Part shown: piece by piece, positions 44,069-53,008 of the stretch
How the letters are laid out: each line of letters starts with the position of its first letter
Position numbering within the stretch: the stretch's first letter is position 1
Source of the DNA: JBHJGU01 sp050331475
GTDB taxonomy: Bacteria > Pseudomonadota > Alphaproteobacteria > Caulobacterales > Maricaulaceae
DNA length: 61,486 nucleotides
Direction of reading: 5' to 3'
NCBI GenBank assembly: GCA_050331475.1
Contig: JBHJGU010000026.1
Coordinates: forward strand, 1 to 61,486
Made by a program: the position numbers and the translations under genes
The notes under the pieces: generated by a model
The model's input: only the letters and a program-made list of their open reading frames with translations
Told to the model about the DNA's origin: nothing
Database searches by the model: none

Positions 44069-46291
44069 CTAGAGGTGCATATGATCGGCTAAGCCGTTTT
44101 CATAGGCCGATCGCAATTGAGCAAGGGGGACGTCACCCAACACCCCCGCCTGGCCGACCAAACGCACGGTTTCTCCGCCCACATCGCCGACCACGGTGAT
44201 CGGGACCCGATGCTCCGCGGCTTTAGCGACGATGGTCTCGACCTGCGCAGCCGGAGCCGCCATGAGAAACCGCGCCTGATCCTCGCCGAACAGCGCGGCG
44301 TGGGCCGACGGACCCACCGGCGTGGTGACGCTGAGCCCGACGTTGGACGCAAGCGCCATTTCGGCGGCGGCGCACGCCAGACCGCCGTCGGAGAGGTCGT
44401 GGGCGGCGTGAAGCCGTCCGCCTAAGATCCATTGGCGAACGCAGTCGGCTGCGGCTTTTTCCGCACCGAGATCGACGGGCGGGGGGGTGCCGTCCTCGCG
44501 GCCTTCGATCTCGCGCAGATACAAGGACGCGCCGAGCCAGCCTTCGGTTTCCCCGATCAGCAGAAGCGTGTCGCCCGCCCGCGCGCCGGCATAGCCCACC
44601 GGCTGCGCCCCACGATCGAGCAGACCCACCGAGCCGACCACCGGAGTGGGCGGGATCGCCTGGCCTGAGGTCTCGTTATAAAGGCTCACATTGCCGGACA
44701 CGACAGGGAAGCCGAGCGCGCGACAGGCCGCGGCCATGCCCTCCACCGCGCCGACGAATTGGGCCATGATTTCCGGTCGTTCGGGATTGCCAAAATTCAG
44801 ATTGTCCGTGATGGCGATCGGCTCGGCGCCCACCGCGGAGAGGTTGCGGTAGGCTTCCGCCACCGCCTGCTTGCCGCCCTCAAACGGCCACGCTTGGACA
44901 TAGCGCGGGGTGCAGTCCGAACTCAGCGCCAGCGCCTTGTCGGTTCCGTGCACGCGGACCACCGCGGCGTCGGCCCCGGTGGCGGAGTCCGCCATGGTGT
45001 CCGCCATGACGTGACGGTCGTACTGTTCCCAAATCCAACGCTTGGAGGCCATGTCCGGGCACGCCATCAGCGTCAGCAGCGCCTCGCCATAATCCGCAGG
45101 CTCGGCCACGTCGTCATAATGGATGACCCCTGGCGGTTCGAGATCCGCATAGGGCCGATCGTAATTCGGCGCGTCTTCGGCTAAGGGCGCCACGGGGATG
45201 TCGCACACAGTCTCGCCATGGTGGGTCAGCACCAGCCGACCGGTGTCGGTGGTTGCGACGATGACCGCCGCGTCGAGCTTCCATTTCTCAAAGATCGCCT
45301 GGGCTTGCGCCTCGCGCCCCGGCTTCAGGATCATGAGCATGCGTTCTTGGGATTCCGAGAGCATCATTTCATAGGCCGTCATGGCGGTTTCGCGCTGGGG
45401 GACAAGATCGAGGTCTAGCGCGACGCCGACCCCGCCCTTGTCCGCCATTTCCACGGACGATGAGGTGAGCCCGGCCGCGCCCATGTCTTGGATCGCCTCG
45501 ATGGCGTCTGTCGCCATAAGTTCCAAGCACGCCTCAATGAGCAGTTTTTCGGTGAACGGGTCGCCCACTTGCACGGTGGGGCGTTGCTCTTGGGCGGCGT
45601 CGTCGAACTCGGCCGAGGCCATGGTTGCGCCGTGAATGCCGTCCCGGCCCGTCTTGGCGCCCACATAGACGATGGGCGAGCCGGGCTTCGCTCCCCGAGC
45701 GTAGAAAATCTTGTCCGTGCGCGCGACGCCCACCGCCATGGCGTTGACGAGAATGTTGGCGTTGTAGCCGGGGTGGAAATTTGTCTCCCCGCCCACCGTG
45801 GGCACGCCCACGCAATTGCCATACCCCGCAATACCCGCCACCACGCCCGCCACCAGGCTCTTGGTTTTGGGATGAGCGGGATCGCCGAACCGCAAGGCGT
45901 TCAAAAGCGCCATCGGTCGGGCGCCCATGGTGAACACATCGCGCAAGATGCCGCCCACACCCGTGGCGGCGCCCTGATAGGGCTCGATAAAGCTGGGGTG
46001 GTTATGGCTCTCCATTTTAAAGATCGCCGCCCAGCCATCACCTAAGTCCACGACGCCCGCGTTTTCGCCGGGGCCCTGGATCACCCGAACCCCGGTGGTG
46101 GGGAATTTCCGCAAATGCCGGCTCGAGGATTTGTACGATCAATGCTCTTACCAGATGACCCAGAAAACCCCCAGCTCCACCAAATTCGGCGTCCGGCCCA
46201 ACCGATCTTCGATCACGGCGTACTCCTCCGCGTTCAGCTTGTGCTGGGCGAGCAGGTCTTCGGTGGGCGAGATGGGGGCGGTTTCGGACAT
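44069..46291 (-). pseudogene. purL: FGAM synthase subunit PurL with two in-frame stop codons in the active-site motif
   Basis: Phosphoribosylformylglycinamidine synthase large subunit (small, PurSQL type), step four of purine synthesis. From ATG 46291 to stop 44069 there are 741 codons, exactly the usual length. The N-terminus (PISPTEDLLAQHKLNAEEYAVI, LGRTPNLVELGVFWVIW) and all downstream landmarks (FKMESHNHPSFIEPYQGAATGVGG, GGLACAAAEMAL) are intact. However codon 48 is TAA (46150-46148) and codon 51 is TGA (46141-46139) where the family has Ser and Cys of WSEHCSYKSS. The catalytic His codon 50 lies between. Only the portion below 46138 is freely open. Pseudogene, recoding or sequence error cannot be separated here. 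Confidence 0.9.
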
Positions 46292-46390
46292 GGATAAACG
46301 CTCCGGGGACGACCGAGCGCGGGTTTTAGCGGGTTTGGGACGGGGCGTCGATGCGAACGAACGCGCGGCGTGTCTGGGCTTGGGCGTTGC

Positions 46391-47050
46391 TTAAGCCGCC
46401 AGGACGCTCTCGAACACGCCACGGCCGTCCACCGAGCCGAGCGCCGAGTCGCAAGCGCGTTCTGGGTGTGGCATCAAACCGAGCACATTGCCGCGCGCGT
46501 TGGTGATCCCGGCGATGTCGCGCGCCGAGCCGTTGGGATTGCCCGCATAGCGGAACGCGACTTGGCCTTCGCCTTCGAGCCGATCGAGCGTCGTCGCATC
46601 GGCGAAATAATTGCCGTCATGATGGGCGATGGGCAGGGTCACTGTGCGCCGATCGCGATAGGCTGCGGTGAAGCGGGTAGCGGGGTTGGCTATCTCAAGA
46701 GCCTGAGGTTTGCAAATGAAATTGAGCCCCGCATTGCGCAACAGCGCGCCGGGCAAGAGGCCAATTTCGGTGAGCATTTGAAAACCGTTGCAAATGCCGA
46801 TCACCGCGCCGCCGCGCTCGGCGTGGCTTTTCACCTCAGCCATGATCCCGGCGCGTCCGGCCATGGCGCCGCAGCGCAAATAATCGCCATAGGAAAATCC
46901 GCCGGGCAGCACCACCAGATCCAGGTTCGCGGGCAGGGCGGTCTCTTCATGCCAAACCATGAGTGGGGTTTGGCCGGTGAGCCGTTCCAGGGCCACCGCC
47001 GCGTCGCGATCGCAATTCGAGCCGGGAAAGACGATGACGGCGGATGTCAC
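46391..47050 (-). CDS. purQ: FGAM synthase glutaminase subunit PurQ
   Basis: A 219-residue class I glutamine amidotransferase subunit that supplies ammonia to PurL. The nucleophile Cys87 lies in GICNGFQ and the His-Glu pair in MPHPERAC near the C-terminus. VFPGSNCDRD and LPGGFSYGDYLR are PurQ hallmarks. It is 3 bases after a small coiled-coil gene and 99 bases before purL in the same operon. Confidence 0.96.
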   Translation of the reverse strand: MTSAVIVFPGSNCDRDAAVALERLTGQTPLMVWHEETALPANLDLVVLPGGFSYGDYLRCGAMAGRAGIMAEVKSHAERGGAVIGICNGFQMLTEIGLLPGALLRNAGLNFICKPQALEIANPATRFTAAYRDRRTVTLPIAHHDGNYFADATTLDRLEGEGQVAFRYAGNPNGSARDIAGITNARGNVLGLMPHPERACDSALGSVDGRGVFESVLAA

Positions 47051-47053
47051 GGT

Positions 47054-47281
47054 CTATTCGGCCGGCGCCAGTTCAAGCCGACGCTCTAAGCGATCCAGCC
47101 GATTTTCCATTGAGCCCAGTCGGCTATAAATCGCGTTCACGTCCTGTTGGGCCGCCGATTGATGACTGCGCAATGCCGCCAGTTCGGCTTTAACGTCCAC
47201 CATGTGATCTTCAAACCGCCCCATGCGCTCCTGGATGTTTTTCAGAATTTCAAGGATAAGCTCGCCGTCTGCATCCGCCAT
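47054..47281 (-). CDS. Small coiled-coil protein between purS and purQ
   Basis: A 75-residue charged protein without cysteines, signal or membrane segment. Heptad-like leucines and charged residues (ILEILKNIQERMGRFEDHM, then NRLDRLERRLEL) predict a long coiled coil. It is packed with 3-base gaps on both sides inside the purine operon, so it is surely cotranscribed. Similar small coiled-coil ORFs are seen in purine or unrelated operons of alphaproteobacteria. No function is known. Confidence 0.75.
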   Translation of the reverse strand: MADADGELILEILKNIQERMGRFEDHMVDVKAELAALRSHQSAAQQDVNAIYSRLGSMENRLDRLERRLELAPAE

Positions 47282-47284
47282 CGC

Positions 47285-47527
47285 TTAGTCCTCGATCTCG
47301 ATGCGATAACTTTCGATCACCGGATTAGCGAGCAAGCGCTCGCACATGGCCTCCACCCGGTCTTTCGCGCGGGCGGGATCGGTTTCGGTGAGCGCCAATT
47401 CGATGACTTTCGATTTTCGCGCCTCGGTCACCTCGGCAAAGCCCAAATCGGTCAAAGCGTGGGCGATGGCTTGGCCTTCGGGGTCCAACACGCCGGGTTT
47501 AAGCCCTACCTGCACCCGCGCCTTCAT
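47285..47527 (-). CDS. purS: FGAM synthase subunit PurS
   Basis: An 80-residue small subunit that bridges PurL and PurQ and helps channel ammonia. KARVQVGLKPGVLDPEGQAI is the family start and VEAMCERLLANPVIESYRIE the end. Its ATG overlaps the purC stop by four bases, so the two are coupled. Confidence 0.95.
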   Translation of the reverse strand: MKARVQVGLKPGVLDPEGQAIAHALTDLGFAEVTEARKSKVIELALTETDPARAKDRVEAMCERLLANPVIESYRIEIED

Positions 47528-48291
47528 TCGGCAGGCCCCCCTTCGCCCGCGACCACTTGCAAGGCGGGCGCTTTCATAATGCCCAAGCGACGAGCCACTT
47601 CGGCGTAAGCTTCGGTGACATTGCCCAAATCCCGGCGAAACCGATCCTTGTCGAGCTTTTCATTCGTGGTCATATCCCAAAGGCGACAAGAATCTGGGCT
47701 GATTTCATCCGCCAAAATTACCCGAACCATATCCCCCTCGTAATACCGACCGTATTCTAGTTTAAAATCCACCAGCCGAATACCGACCGCGGCGAACATA
47801 CCCGATAAGAAGTCGTTGACCCGAAGCGTCAACGCCATGATGTCGTCGATCTCTTGCGTACTCGCCCAGTTGAACGCGGTGATATGCTCTTCCGCGATCA
47901 TGGGATCGCCGAGCGCATCACTTTTATAATAAAACTCCATGATCGAGCGGGGTAGGGGTGCACCCTCGTCCAAACCCAAACGCTTGGACAACGACCCAGC
48001 CGCGACATTACGGCAAACCACTTCCAGCGGAATGATCTCGACTTCTTTGATCAATTGCTCACGCATATTTAAGCGGCGAATAAAATGCGTCGGTATTCCC
48101 AGCGCATTTAAATGATTCATAATAAATTCGGAAATCCGATTATTAAGAACGCCTTTTCCGTCCAAAGTCGCGTGCTTCTCATTATTGAACGCCGTCGCGT
48201 CGTCTTTGAAATATTGAATGAGTGTTCCGGGCTCCGGCCCCTCATAGAGGATTTTGGCCTTGCCCTCATAAACCATTTTACGACGAGGCAT
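47524..48291 (-). CDS. purC: SAICAR synthetase PurC
   Basis: A 255-residue ATP-dependent ligase that adds aspartate to carboxyaminoimidazole ribotide. It starts MPRRKMVYEGKAKILYEG, the conserved N-terminal beta hairpin, and has NVAAGSLSKRLG and DEISPDSCRLWD. It is first in the operon purC-purS-small ORF-purQ-purL. The 258 bases between it and the divergent DUF1476 gene would hold both promoters; I see no clear regulator site. Confidence 0.97.
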   Translation of the reverse strand: MPRRKMVYEGKAKILYEGPEPGTLIQYFKDDATAFNNEKHATLDGKGVLNNRISEFIMNHLNALGIPTHFIRRLNMREQLIKEVEIIPLEVVCRNVAAGSLSKRLGLDEGAPLPRSIMEFYYKSDALGDPMIAEEHITAFNWASTQEIDDIMALTLRVNDFLSGMFAAVGIRLVDFKLEYGRYYEGDMVRVILADEISPDSCRLWDMTTNEKLDKDRFRRDLGNVTEAYAEVARRLGIMKAPALQVVAGEGGPAE

Positions 48292-48549
48292 GTGGGTGAT
48301 CCGTCCTTTTCCCCGGCCGATCCGCGCTGTTCATCGCCGCGTCCACGGCGCGGCTTAACGGTCGAGCGCGGAGGGCCGAGGACCGCTCCGACACATTAGC
48401 CGTGGTTAGAGTAAGTTGACCGGGTCGGCAATTCAAACCCTCGATGGGTTTCAAGACGCCGCGCCGGACCCGCGGCCGTTCGCCGATTGAACGCGCGCCG
48501 AAGCCGAGATATCCAAGTTGATCGGTTCCATGCGCGTGGGGAGACCAGG

Positions 48550-48873
48550 ATGAGCACCATCAATGATCGCGAAAAGGGCTTTGAGGGCAAATTCGTTCAC
48601 GATCAAGAACTTGAGTTCAAGGCCAACGCTCGGCGCAACAAATTGCTTGGGTTGTGGGCGGGGGAGCTGATGGGGCTTTCCGGTCAGGACTTGGAGCGGT
48701 ACGCCGCAGACGTGGTGAAGTCCGACTTCGAAGAAGCGGGCCATGAGGACGTATTTCGCAAGATTCGGGGCGATTTTGACGCCAAAGGTGTGGCGCAATC
48801 CGACCATCAGATCCGGCGGCATATGGATGAACTTTTGGTCGAGGCGCGCCGGCAAATCGCCGAAACCGGCTAG
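48550..48873 (+). CDS. DUF1476 protein, ATP synthase inhibitory zeta subunit homologue
   Basis: A 107-residue helical protein. FEGKFVHDQELEFKANARRN and DVVKSDFEEAGHEDVFRKI match DUF1476, whose Paracoccus member is the zeta subunit that stops F1Fo-ATPase from hydrolysing ATP. The ATG at 48550 is the family start; an earlier in-frame codon at 48487 adds unrelated residues. The gene lies between purC and purB, a common arrangement in alphaproteobacteria. Confidence 0.9.
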   Translation: MSTINDREKGFEGKFVHDQELEFKANARRNKLLGLWAGELMGLSGQDLERYAADVVKSDFEEAGHEDVFRKIRGDFDAKGVAQSDHQIRRHMDELLVEARRQIAETG

Positions 48874-48881
48874 AGGACGCG

Positions 48882-49400
48882 CTAAAACGGCCCTGCATTG
48901 TCGGCTTCGGCGGCGGCCGGGCAAGGACGTCCGCTCGGGCGCGCCCCCGGCGGGCGCCGAAGGGCGCGTTGGGCGCGCCGGAAATCGCGTCTGAAGCTGT
49001 CCTCAGGCCTTAAAGCCGTCAGGCACCCCAAGGGTTCTCCCGTGTCGGGAGCGACGAAAATCGCCAAGCCAAAAGCGCCCTTATAACGGTCCGCCAACAC
49101 GCTCAACCCGGCGGCGTCGACCTCCGCTCGCGTCTTGCGCCATTGTTTCAAAGTTGTGGCGTCTAACACGATCGGGGCCAAGCCCACGGCCGCCGGATCG
49201 GGAAAGGCTGCAGCCAGTTTCTCGTCGAGGGCGAGGCTGGAGGGGCTCCAATCCCCGCGCAACACTAAAAGTTGGACGGTCGGCGGATCCACGAGCGGGG
49301 GGCTCGCGCAGCTGCTCAACCACCCCAACGCCCAGCCCAGGACGAGTGTTCGCGCAAGGCTAAGCCGCGCCAAAGACCCGCTCAAAGATCGAGTCCACAT
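48882..49400 (-). CDS. Putative lipoprotein downstream of purB
   Basis: A protein of about 172 residues with a lipoprotein signal (hydrophobic LVLGWALGWLSSC, Cys near 31). The mature part has LALDEKLAAAFPDPAAVGL and FGLAIFVAPDTGEPLGCLTAL, then a basic tail with RRAQRALRRPPGARP. Its start is uncertain: ATG 49400 overlaps the last 41 bases of purB, consistent with cotranscription after it. I do not recognise a family. The protein resembles no catalytic type that I can name. Confidence 0.6.
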   Translation of the reverse strand: MWTRSLSGSLARLSLARTLVLGWALGWLSSCASPPLVDPPTVQLLVLRGDWSPSSLALDEKLAAAFPDPAAVGLAPIVLDATTLKQWRKTRAEVDAAGLSVLADRYKGAFGLAIFVAPDTGEPLGCLTALRPEDSFRRDFRRAQRALRRPPGARPSGRPCPAAAEADNAGPF

Positions 49401-50667
49401 GCAGGAAATGGTGATCCAAATCAAACAGCGCGCACAGCGCGGCCTCGTCCAATCGGGCGCGTACGGCCGGATCGTTTAACAAGTGCTCCAAAAACGCGCC
49501 TTCGCCGTTCCAGGTCTTCATGGCGTTGCGCTGAACCATGGCGTAGGCGTTCTCGCGGCTTTCGCCGGCCTGGGTCAGGGCGAGCAGCACGCGTTGGGAA
49601 TTGTGCAAACCGCCTAGCCGCTCCAAATTCGCTCGCTTGCGTTCGGGGTAAATAACCAGCGCCTCCACCACGCCCGCAAGCCGATGCAAAGCGAAATCCA
49701 AGTGGATGGTGGCGTCCGGCGCAATGCCGCGTTCCACGCTGGAGTGCGAGATATCGCGTTCGTGCCAGAGCGCGACATTTTCAAGCGCCGGCGTCACGGC
49801 CGAGCGCACCAGCCGCGCCAAGCCGGTGAGATTCTCGGTCAGCACGGGATTGCGCTTGTGCGGCATGGCGGAGGAGCCTTTTTGGCCCGCAGAGAAATAC
49901 TCCTCCGCTTCAAGCACTTCGGTGCGTTGTAAGTGCCGAACTTCCGTCGCCAATCGTTCCACGGAACTCGCAATCACGCCGAGCGCGCAAAAAAACGCGG
50001 CGTGGCGGTCGCGCGGAATAACTTGCGTTGAAACGGGCTCGACGCTGAGGCCGAGCGCCTTGGCCACAGAGGTCTCAACCCGTGGATCAATGTTAGCGAA
50101 CGTTCCCACCGCACCGGACAACGCGCAAACCGCCACTTCCTCGCGCGCCACCGCGAGGCGTTTTGCGGCGCGCTGAAACTCAGCGTGAAAACCCGCAAGC
50201 TTTAGGCCCAAAGTGGTCGGTTCAGCGTGCACGCCATGGCTTCGACCAATGGTCGGAGTGGTTTTGTGCTCCCGCGCACGGGCCTCCAGCGCTTTAAGGA
50301 CCCGATCGAGGCCCTGGCCCAGCAGATCGCAGGCTTGGGCGAGCTGCACCGAGAGACACGTGTCCAGGATGTCTGACGAGGTTAAGCCTTGGTGCACAAA
50401 GCGCGCGGGTTCCCCCACATGCTCGGCCAAATGCGTCAAAAACGCGATGACGTCGTGTTTGACCTCGCGCTCGATCGCGTCGATGCGCGCAACGTCGAAG
50501 ACCGCGGCCTCACCGCGTTGGCGGATCGTGCGCGCGGCCTCGATTGGAATTGCGCCGATCTCCGCCATGGCGTCGCAAGCCGCCGCCTCTATTTCAAACC
50601 AGATGCGAAATTTCCGCTCGGGCGACCAAATTTCGGCCATGTCTGGGCGCGTATATCGCGGGATCAT
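49360..50667 (-). CDS. purB: Adenylosuccinate lyase
   Basis: A 435-residue fumarase/aspartase-superfamily lyase that acts twice in purine synthesis (SAICAR to AICAR, adenylosuccinate to AMP). The signature GSSAMPHKRNP lies near residue 263. The start MIPRYTRPDMAEIWSPERKF at 50667 fits the family; the longer frame from 50697 adds 10 residues. It diverges from the MBL-fold gene and is close to the rest of the purine genes. Confidence 0.96.
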   Translation of the reverse strand: MIPRYTRPDMAEIWSPERKFRIWFEIEAAACDAMAEIGAIPIEAARTIRQRGEAAVFDVARIDAIEREVKHDVIAFLTHLAEHVGEPARFVHQGLTSSDILDTCLSVQLAQACDLLGQGLDRVLKALEARAREHKTTPTIGRSHGVHAEPTTLGLKLAGFHAEFQRAAKRLAVAREEVAVCALSGAVGTFANIDPRVETSVAKALGLSVEPVSTQVIPRDRHAAFFCALGVIASSVERLATEVRHLQRTEVLEAEEYFSAGQKGSSAMPHKRNPVLTENLTGLARLVRSAVTPALENVALWHERDISHSSVERGIAPDATIHLDFALHRLAGVVEALVIYPERKRANLERLGGLHNSQRVLLALTQAGESRENAYAMVQRNAMKTWNGEGAFLEHLLNDPAVRARLDEAALCALFDLDHHFLHVDSIFERVFGAA

Positions 50668-50770
50668 CGCGTTTAACTCCGTCTCAATGCCGAGCACAGA
50701 GCGTGGTTAAGCGGCGGCGTCAAGGCGCAGAAGCGTTGAGCGCCCGTGAGCTTAGCCCGAAGGAGCCTGG

Positions 50771-51760
50771 GTGGCGCAAATCCTGAAGATCGCCGGACTG
50801 ATCGCGCTCGGGCTTGTGAGCTTACTCGGCGTGGGCTTGTTATTTGTGCTCAATGATCGCCCGAATCTCAGCCGGCTGACGCCCTTCGCCGCGCCGGTCA
50901 CCGAGGCGGCCGACGATGGGGTGACCGTCACCTGGCTCGGCGCGAGCACGTTGATGTTCGAGGACGGTGAAACGGTGTTGCTGGTTGATGGTTTCGTCTC
51001 CCGGCCCAGCCTGCTTGCTCAGGTCATCGACCGCCCCATAGCGCCCGATCGCGCCGCTATCGAGCGTGTGCGCGCGCGATTTGGGTTACACCGGCTTTCG
51101 GCGGTTCTGCTAACCCAGGGCGATATCACACATGGTTTTGACGCGGGGACCATCGCGCGCGACGCCGGGGCGCGGGTTCTGGGATCGTCCACGGCTGTGC
51201 AATTGGCGTTAGGGGCCGGGGTGTCGGCTGAACGCGTCGCCATTGCCGATCCAGCGCGGGTCTATCGGTTCGGCGCCTTCAGCGTCGAATTCATTCGTGC
51301 GCCGGCTGTGTTCTTAGGGGGCGGCGAGGACAAACCCGGCCTCCTCAATCCGTTGACGCCGCCTGCGCCGCCCTCGGCCTGGGTGCGCGGCGACGTCTAC
51401 GCGGTGCGCATCGGGCATTATCGCGGCGCCGCGCTCATTCACGCCGGTTCCGGTGTTGATCTGGGGATGTTCGACGGGATTGATAGTGACGCCGTCTTTA
51501 TCGGGTTGCGGGATTTGCCAAAAGCGGGCACGGCGGAACGCGCGGCGTATTGGGACGAAGCGGTTGGGCGAACTGGCGCGACCCGAGTCTTCCCGATCCA
51601 ATATGATGACGTGTTGACCCAGCCGTTCGGCGTCGTGCGCGCGCCGCCTCGGCTTACCGGAGATATGGGCGAGGTCTTCGATCAATTTTTGCGCTTTGCA
51701 CAAACAGACAGCGTGCGGTTTGAACAGCTCCGCTTTGGCGTTCAAACACCGCTCTATTAG
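50771..51760 (+). CDS. Metallo-beta-lactamase-fold protein lacking most metal ligands
   Basis: A 329-residue protein with an N-terminal membrane anchor (about 3-28), then an MBL-type domain. VTVTWLGASTLMFEDGETVLLVDGF matches strand 1 of the fold. The zinc motif, normally HxHxDH, reads TQGDITHGFDAG: only the last His is retained. The later Asp position reads HAGSG and the terminal HW-type motif reads IQYDD. Metal binding of the usual kind is therefore unlikely. The start is GTG at 50771 with AAGGAG upstream. It is a probable pseudoenzyme or one with altered chemistry. Confidence 0.8.
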   Translation: MAQILKIAGLIALGLVSLLGVGLLFVLNDRPNLSRLTPFAAPVTEAADDGVTVTWLGASTLMFEDGETVLLVDGFVSRPSLLAQVIDRPIAPDRAAIERVRARFGLHRLSAVLLTQGDITHGFDAGTIARDAGARVLGSSTAVQLALGAGVSAERVAIADPARVYRFGAFSVEFIRAPAVFLGGGEDKPGLLNPLTPPAPPSAWVRGDVYAVRIGHYRGAALIHAGSGVDLGMFDGIDSDAVFIGLRDLPKAGTAERAAYWDEAVGRTGATRVFPIQYDDVLTQPFGVVRAPPRLTGDMGEVFDQFLRFAQTDSVRFEQLRFGVQTPLY

Positions 51761-51763
51761 CGA

Positions 51764-52270
51764 CTAAACCCTGACAACACGGGATCTTGAAGCCCTGTCG
51801 TAGAGACTTCGATTGTCCTTCAAGACCAGTGAACCGGCTAAGATCATAGCGGCCAAGAGGCTTAAACCGCACAGGAGCAGATTGATCCCGGGGAACGGAT
51901 CCAGAAACGGCCGTCCGGGCTGATGCCAGATTGCGGTATGGGCGAGCTCCCATGGCAAAAAGCGCATCAGGTTGCGCAATCCTGCACGACCGCGCCCCAA
52001 AGCGCCGCCTTCGAGGCTTACCACGCGAACCCTCAAAAGCCGTTTGCCGAGGGTTTGCCCGGGGCCGCCCTCCAAGAGGGTGAAATATCCCCAAACTGGA
52101 ACCGTCAGCGAAACGAAGCTGACGACATGCCAAAGTATTTTCGCTTCAGATCCGGACTTAAATTCGGCTTGATGGGCGCCAAGAAATACGGACACAGCTG
52201 TTAAAGCGCCAATATAAATAGCAATAACAATATAATCGACAAAAAATGCGCTGACTCGTCTTATTATCAA
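51764..52270 (-). CDS. RDD-family membrane protein
   Basis: A 168-residue inner-membrane protein with the RDD motif layout (RRVSAFFVDYIVI, then GQTLGKRLLRVRVV) and three or four hydrophobic helices. The RDD family includes cation or sodium-proton carriers and uncharacterised members. The stop is 3 bases from that of the convergent MBL-fold gene. Role unknown. Confidence 0.85.
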   Translation of the reverse strand: MIIRRVSAFFVDYIVIAIYIGALTAVSVFLGAHQAEFKSGSEAKILWHVVSFVSLTVPVWGYFTLLEGGPGQTLGKRLLRVRVVSLEGGALGRGRAGLRNLMRFLPWELAHTAIWHQPGRPFLDPFPGINLLLCGLSLLAAMILAGSLVLKDNRSLYDRASRSRVVRV

Positions 52271-52313
52271 AGCGCCTTGCCCTTACGGTGAATTCAAATT
52301 GACTCGCTCAAGA

Positions 52314-53006
52314 TCATAGCAAACCTAGTGATTTGAAACTTGCTGTTCGTTCTTTACCGATCACCAAGTGATCATGTACGACCACCCCCAACGGTCCCAC
52401 CGCTTGAATAATCTCTTGGGTCATGGATCGATCCGCGGCGGAGGGGGTGGGGTCGCCTGAGGGATGATTGTGCACCAGGATTAACGCTGACGCCTCCCGC
52501 GCCAGTGCGCGTTTGGCCACTTCGCGCGGATAGACGGGCGCATGGTCGATCGTGCCCTCGCCGAGGATTTCGTCCGCTAAAAGCCGGTTTTTCCGGTCCA
52601 GAAACAAAACGCGGAATTGCTCGTTCGACTGATCGGCCAAGGCCACGCGACAATAATCAACCAGCGCGGACCAGGACGACAAGACCGGCCGACCCAGCAC
52701 GCGGTCGCGCGCCAACCGCTCGGCTCCGGCGTGCAGGATTTTCAGGTCCAGCGCGATCCGCTCATTCACGCCCTCGACCTCGCAGAGCTGCTCCAACCTG
52801 GCGCCCAAGGTCTCCGCAAACCCGCCGAAACGGTCGATCAACGCTTTCGCCAGTGGTTTGACGTCTCGGCGCGGAATGGAGCGAAAGAGATAGAGCTCCA
52901 AAAGCTCATAATCCGCCAACGCGTTCTGTCCGCCGTCCCGAAACCGCAGGCGCAACCGGTCGCGATGGCCCACATGGTGGGGTCGGCTGAGATCCGAGTC
53001 GGCCAC
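52314..53006 (-). CDS. radC: RadC-family JAB-domain protein
   Basis: A 230-residue protein with an N-terminal helix-hairpin-helix region (about 25-100) and a JAB1/MPN-like domain. HxHxxxxxxxxxxD metal ligands are His179, His181 and Asp192 in HNHPSGDPTPSAAD. It was named for a DNA-repair phenotype that was later attributed to another gene; the true role is unclear. It follows map by two bases in the operon sfsA-thioesterase-map-radC. Confidence 0.93.
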   Translation of the reverse strand: MADSDLSRPHHVGHRDRLRLRFRDGGQNALADYELLELYLFRSIPRRDVKPLAKALIDRFGGFAETLGARLEQLCEVEGVNERIALDLKILHAGAERLARDRVLGRPVLSSWSALVDYCRVALADQSNEQFRVLFLDRKNRLLADEILGEGTIDHAPVYPREVAKRALAREASALILVHNHPSGDPTPSAADRSMTQEIIQAVGPLGVVVHDHLVIGKERTASFKSLGLL

Positions 53007-53008
53007 GC

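Noticed and set aside
46139..46150. Selenocysteine or pyrrolysine-type recoding of the purL stops
   Set aside because: The two stops differ (TAA and TGA), are three codons apart, and neither Ser nor Cys at these sites is known to be replaced by a recoded residue. No SECIS-like hairpin is obvious. Sequence error or inactivation is simpler.
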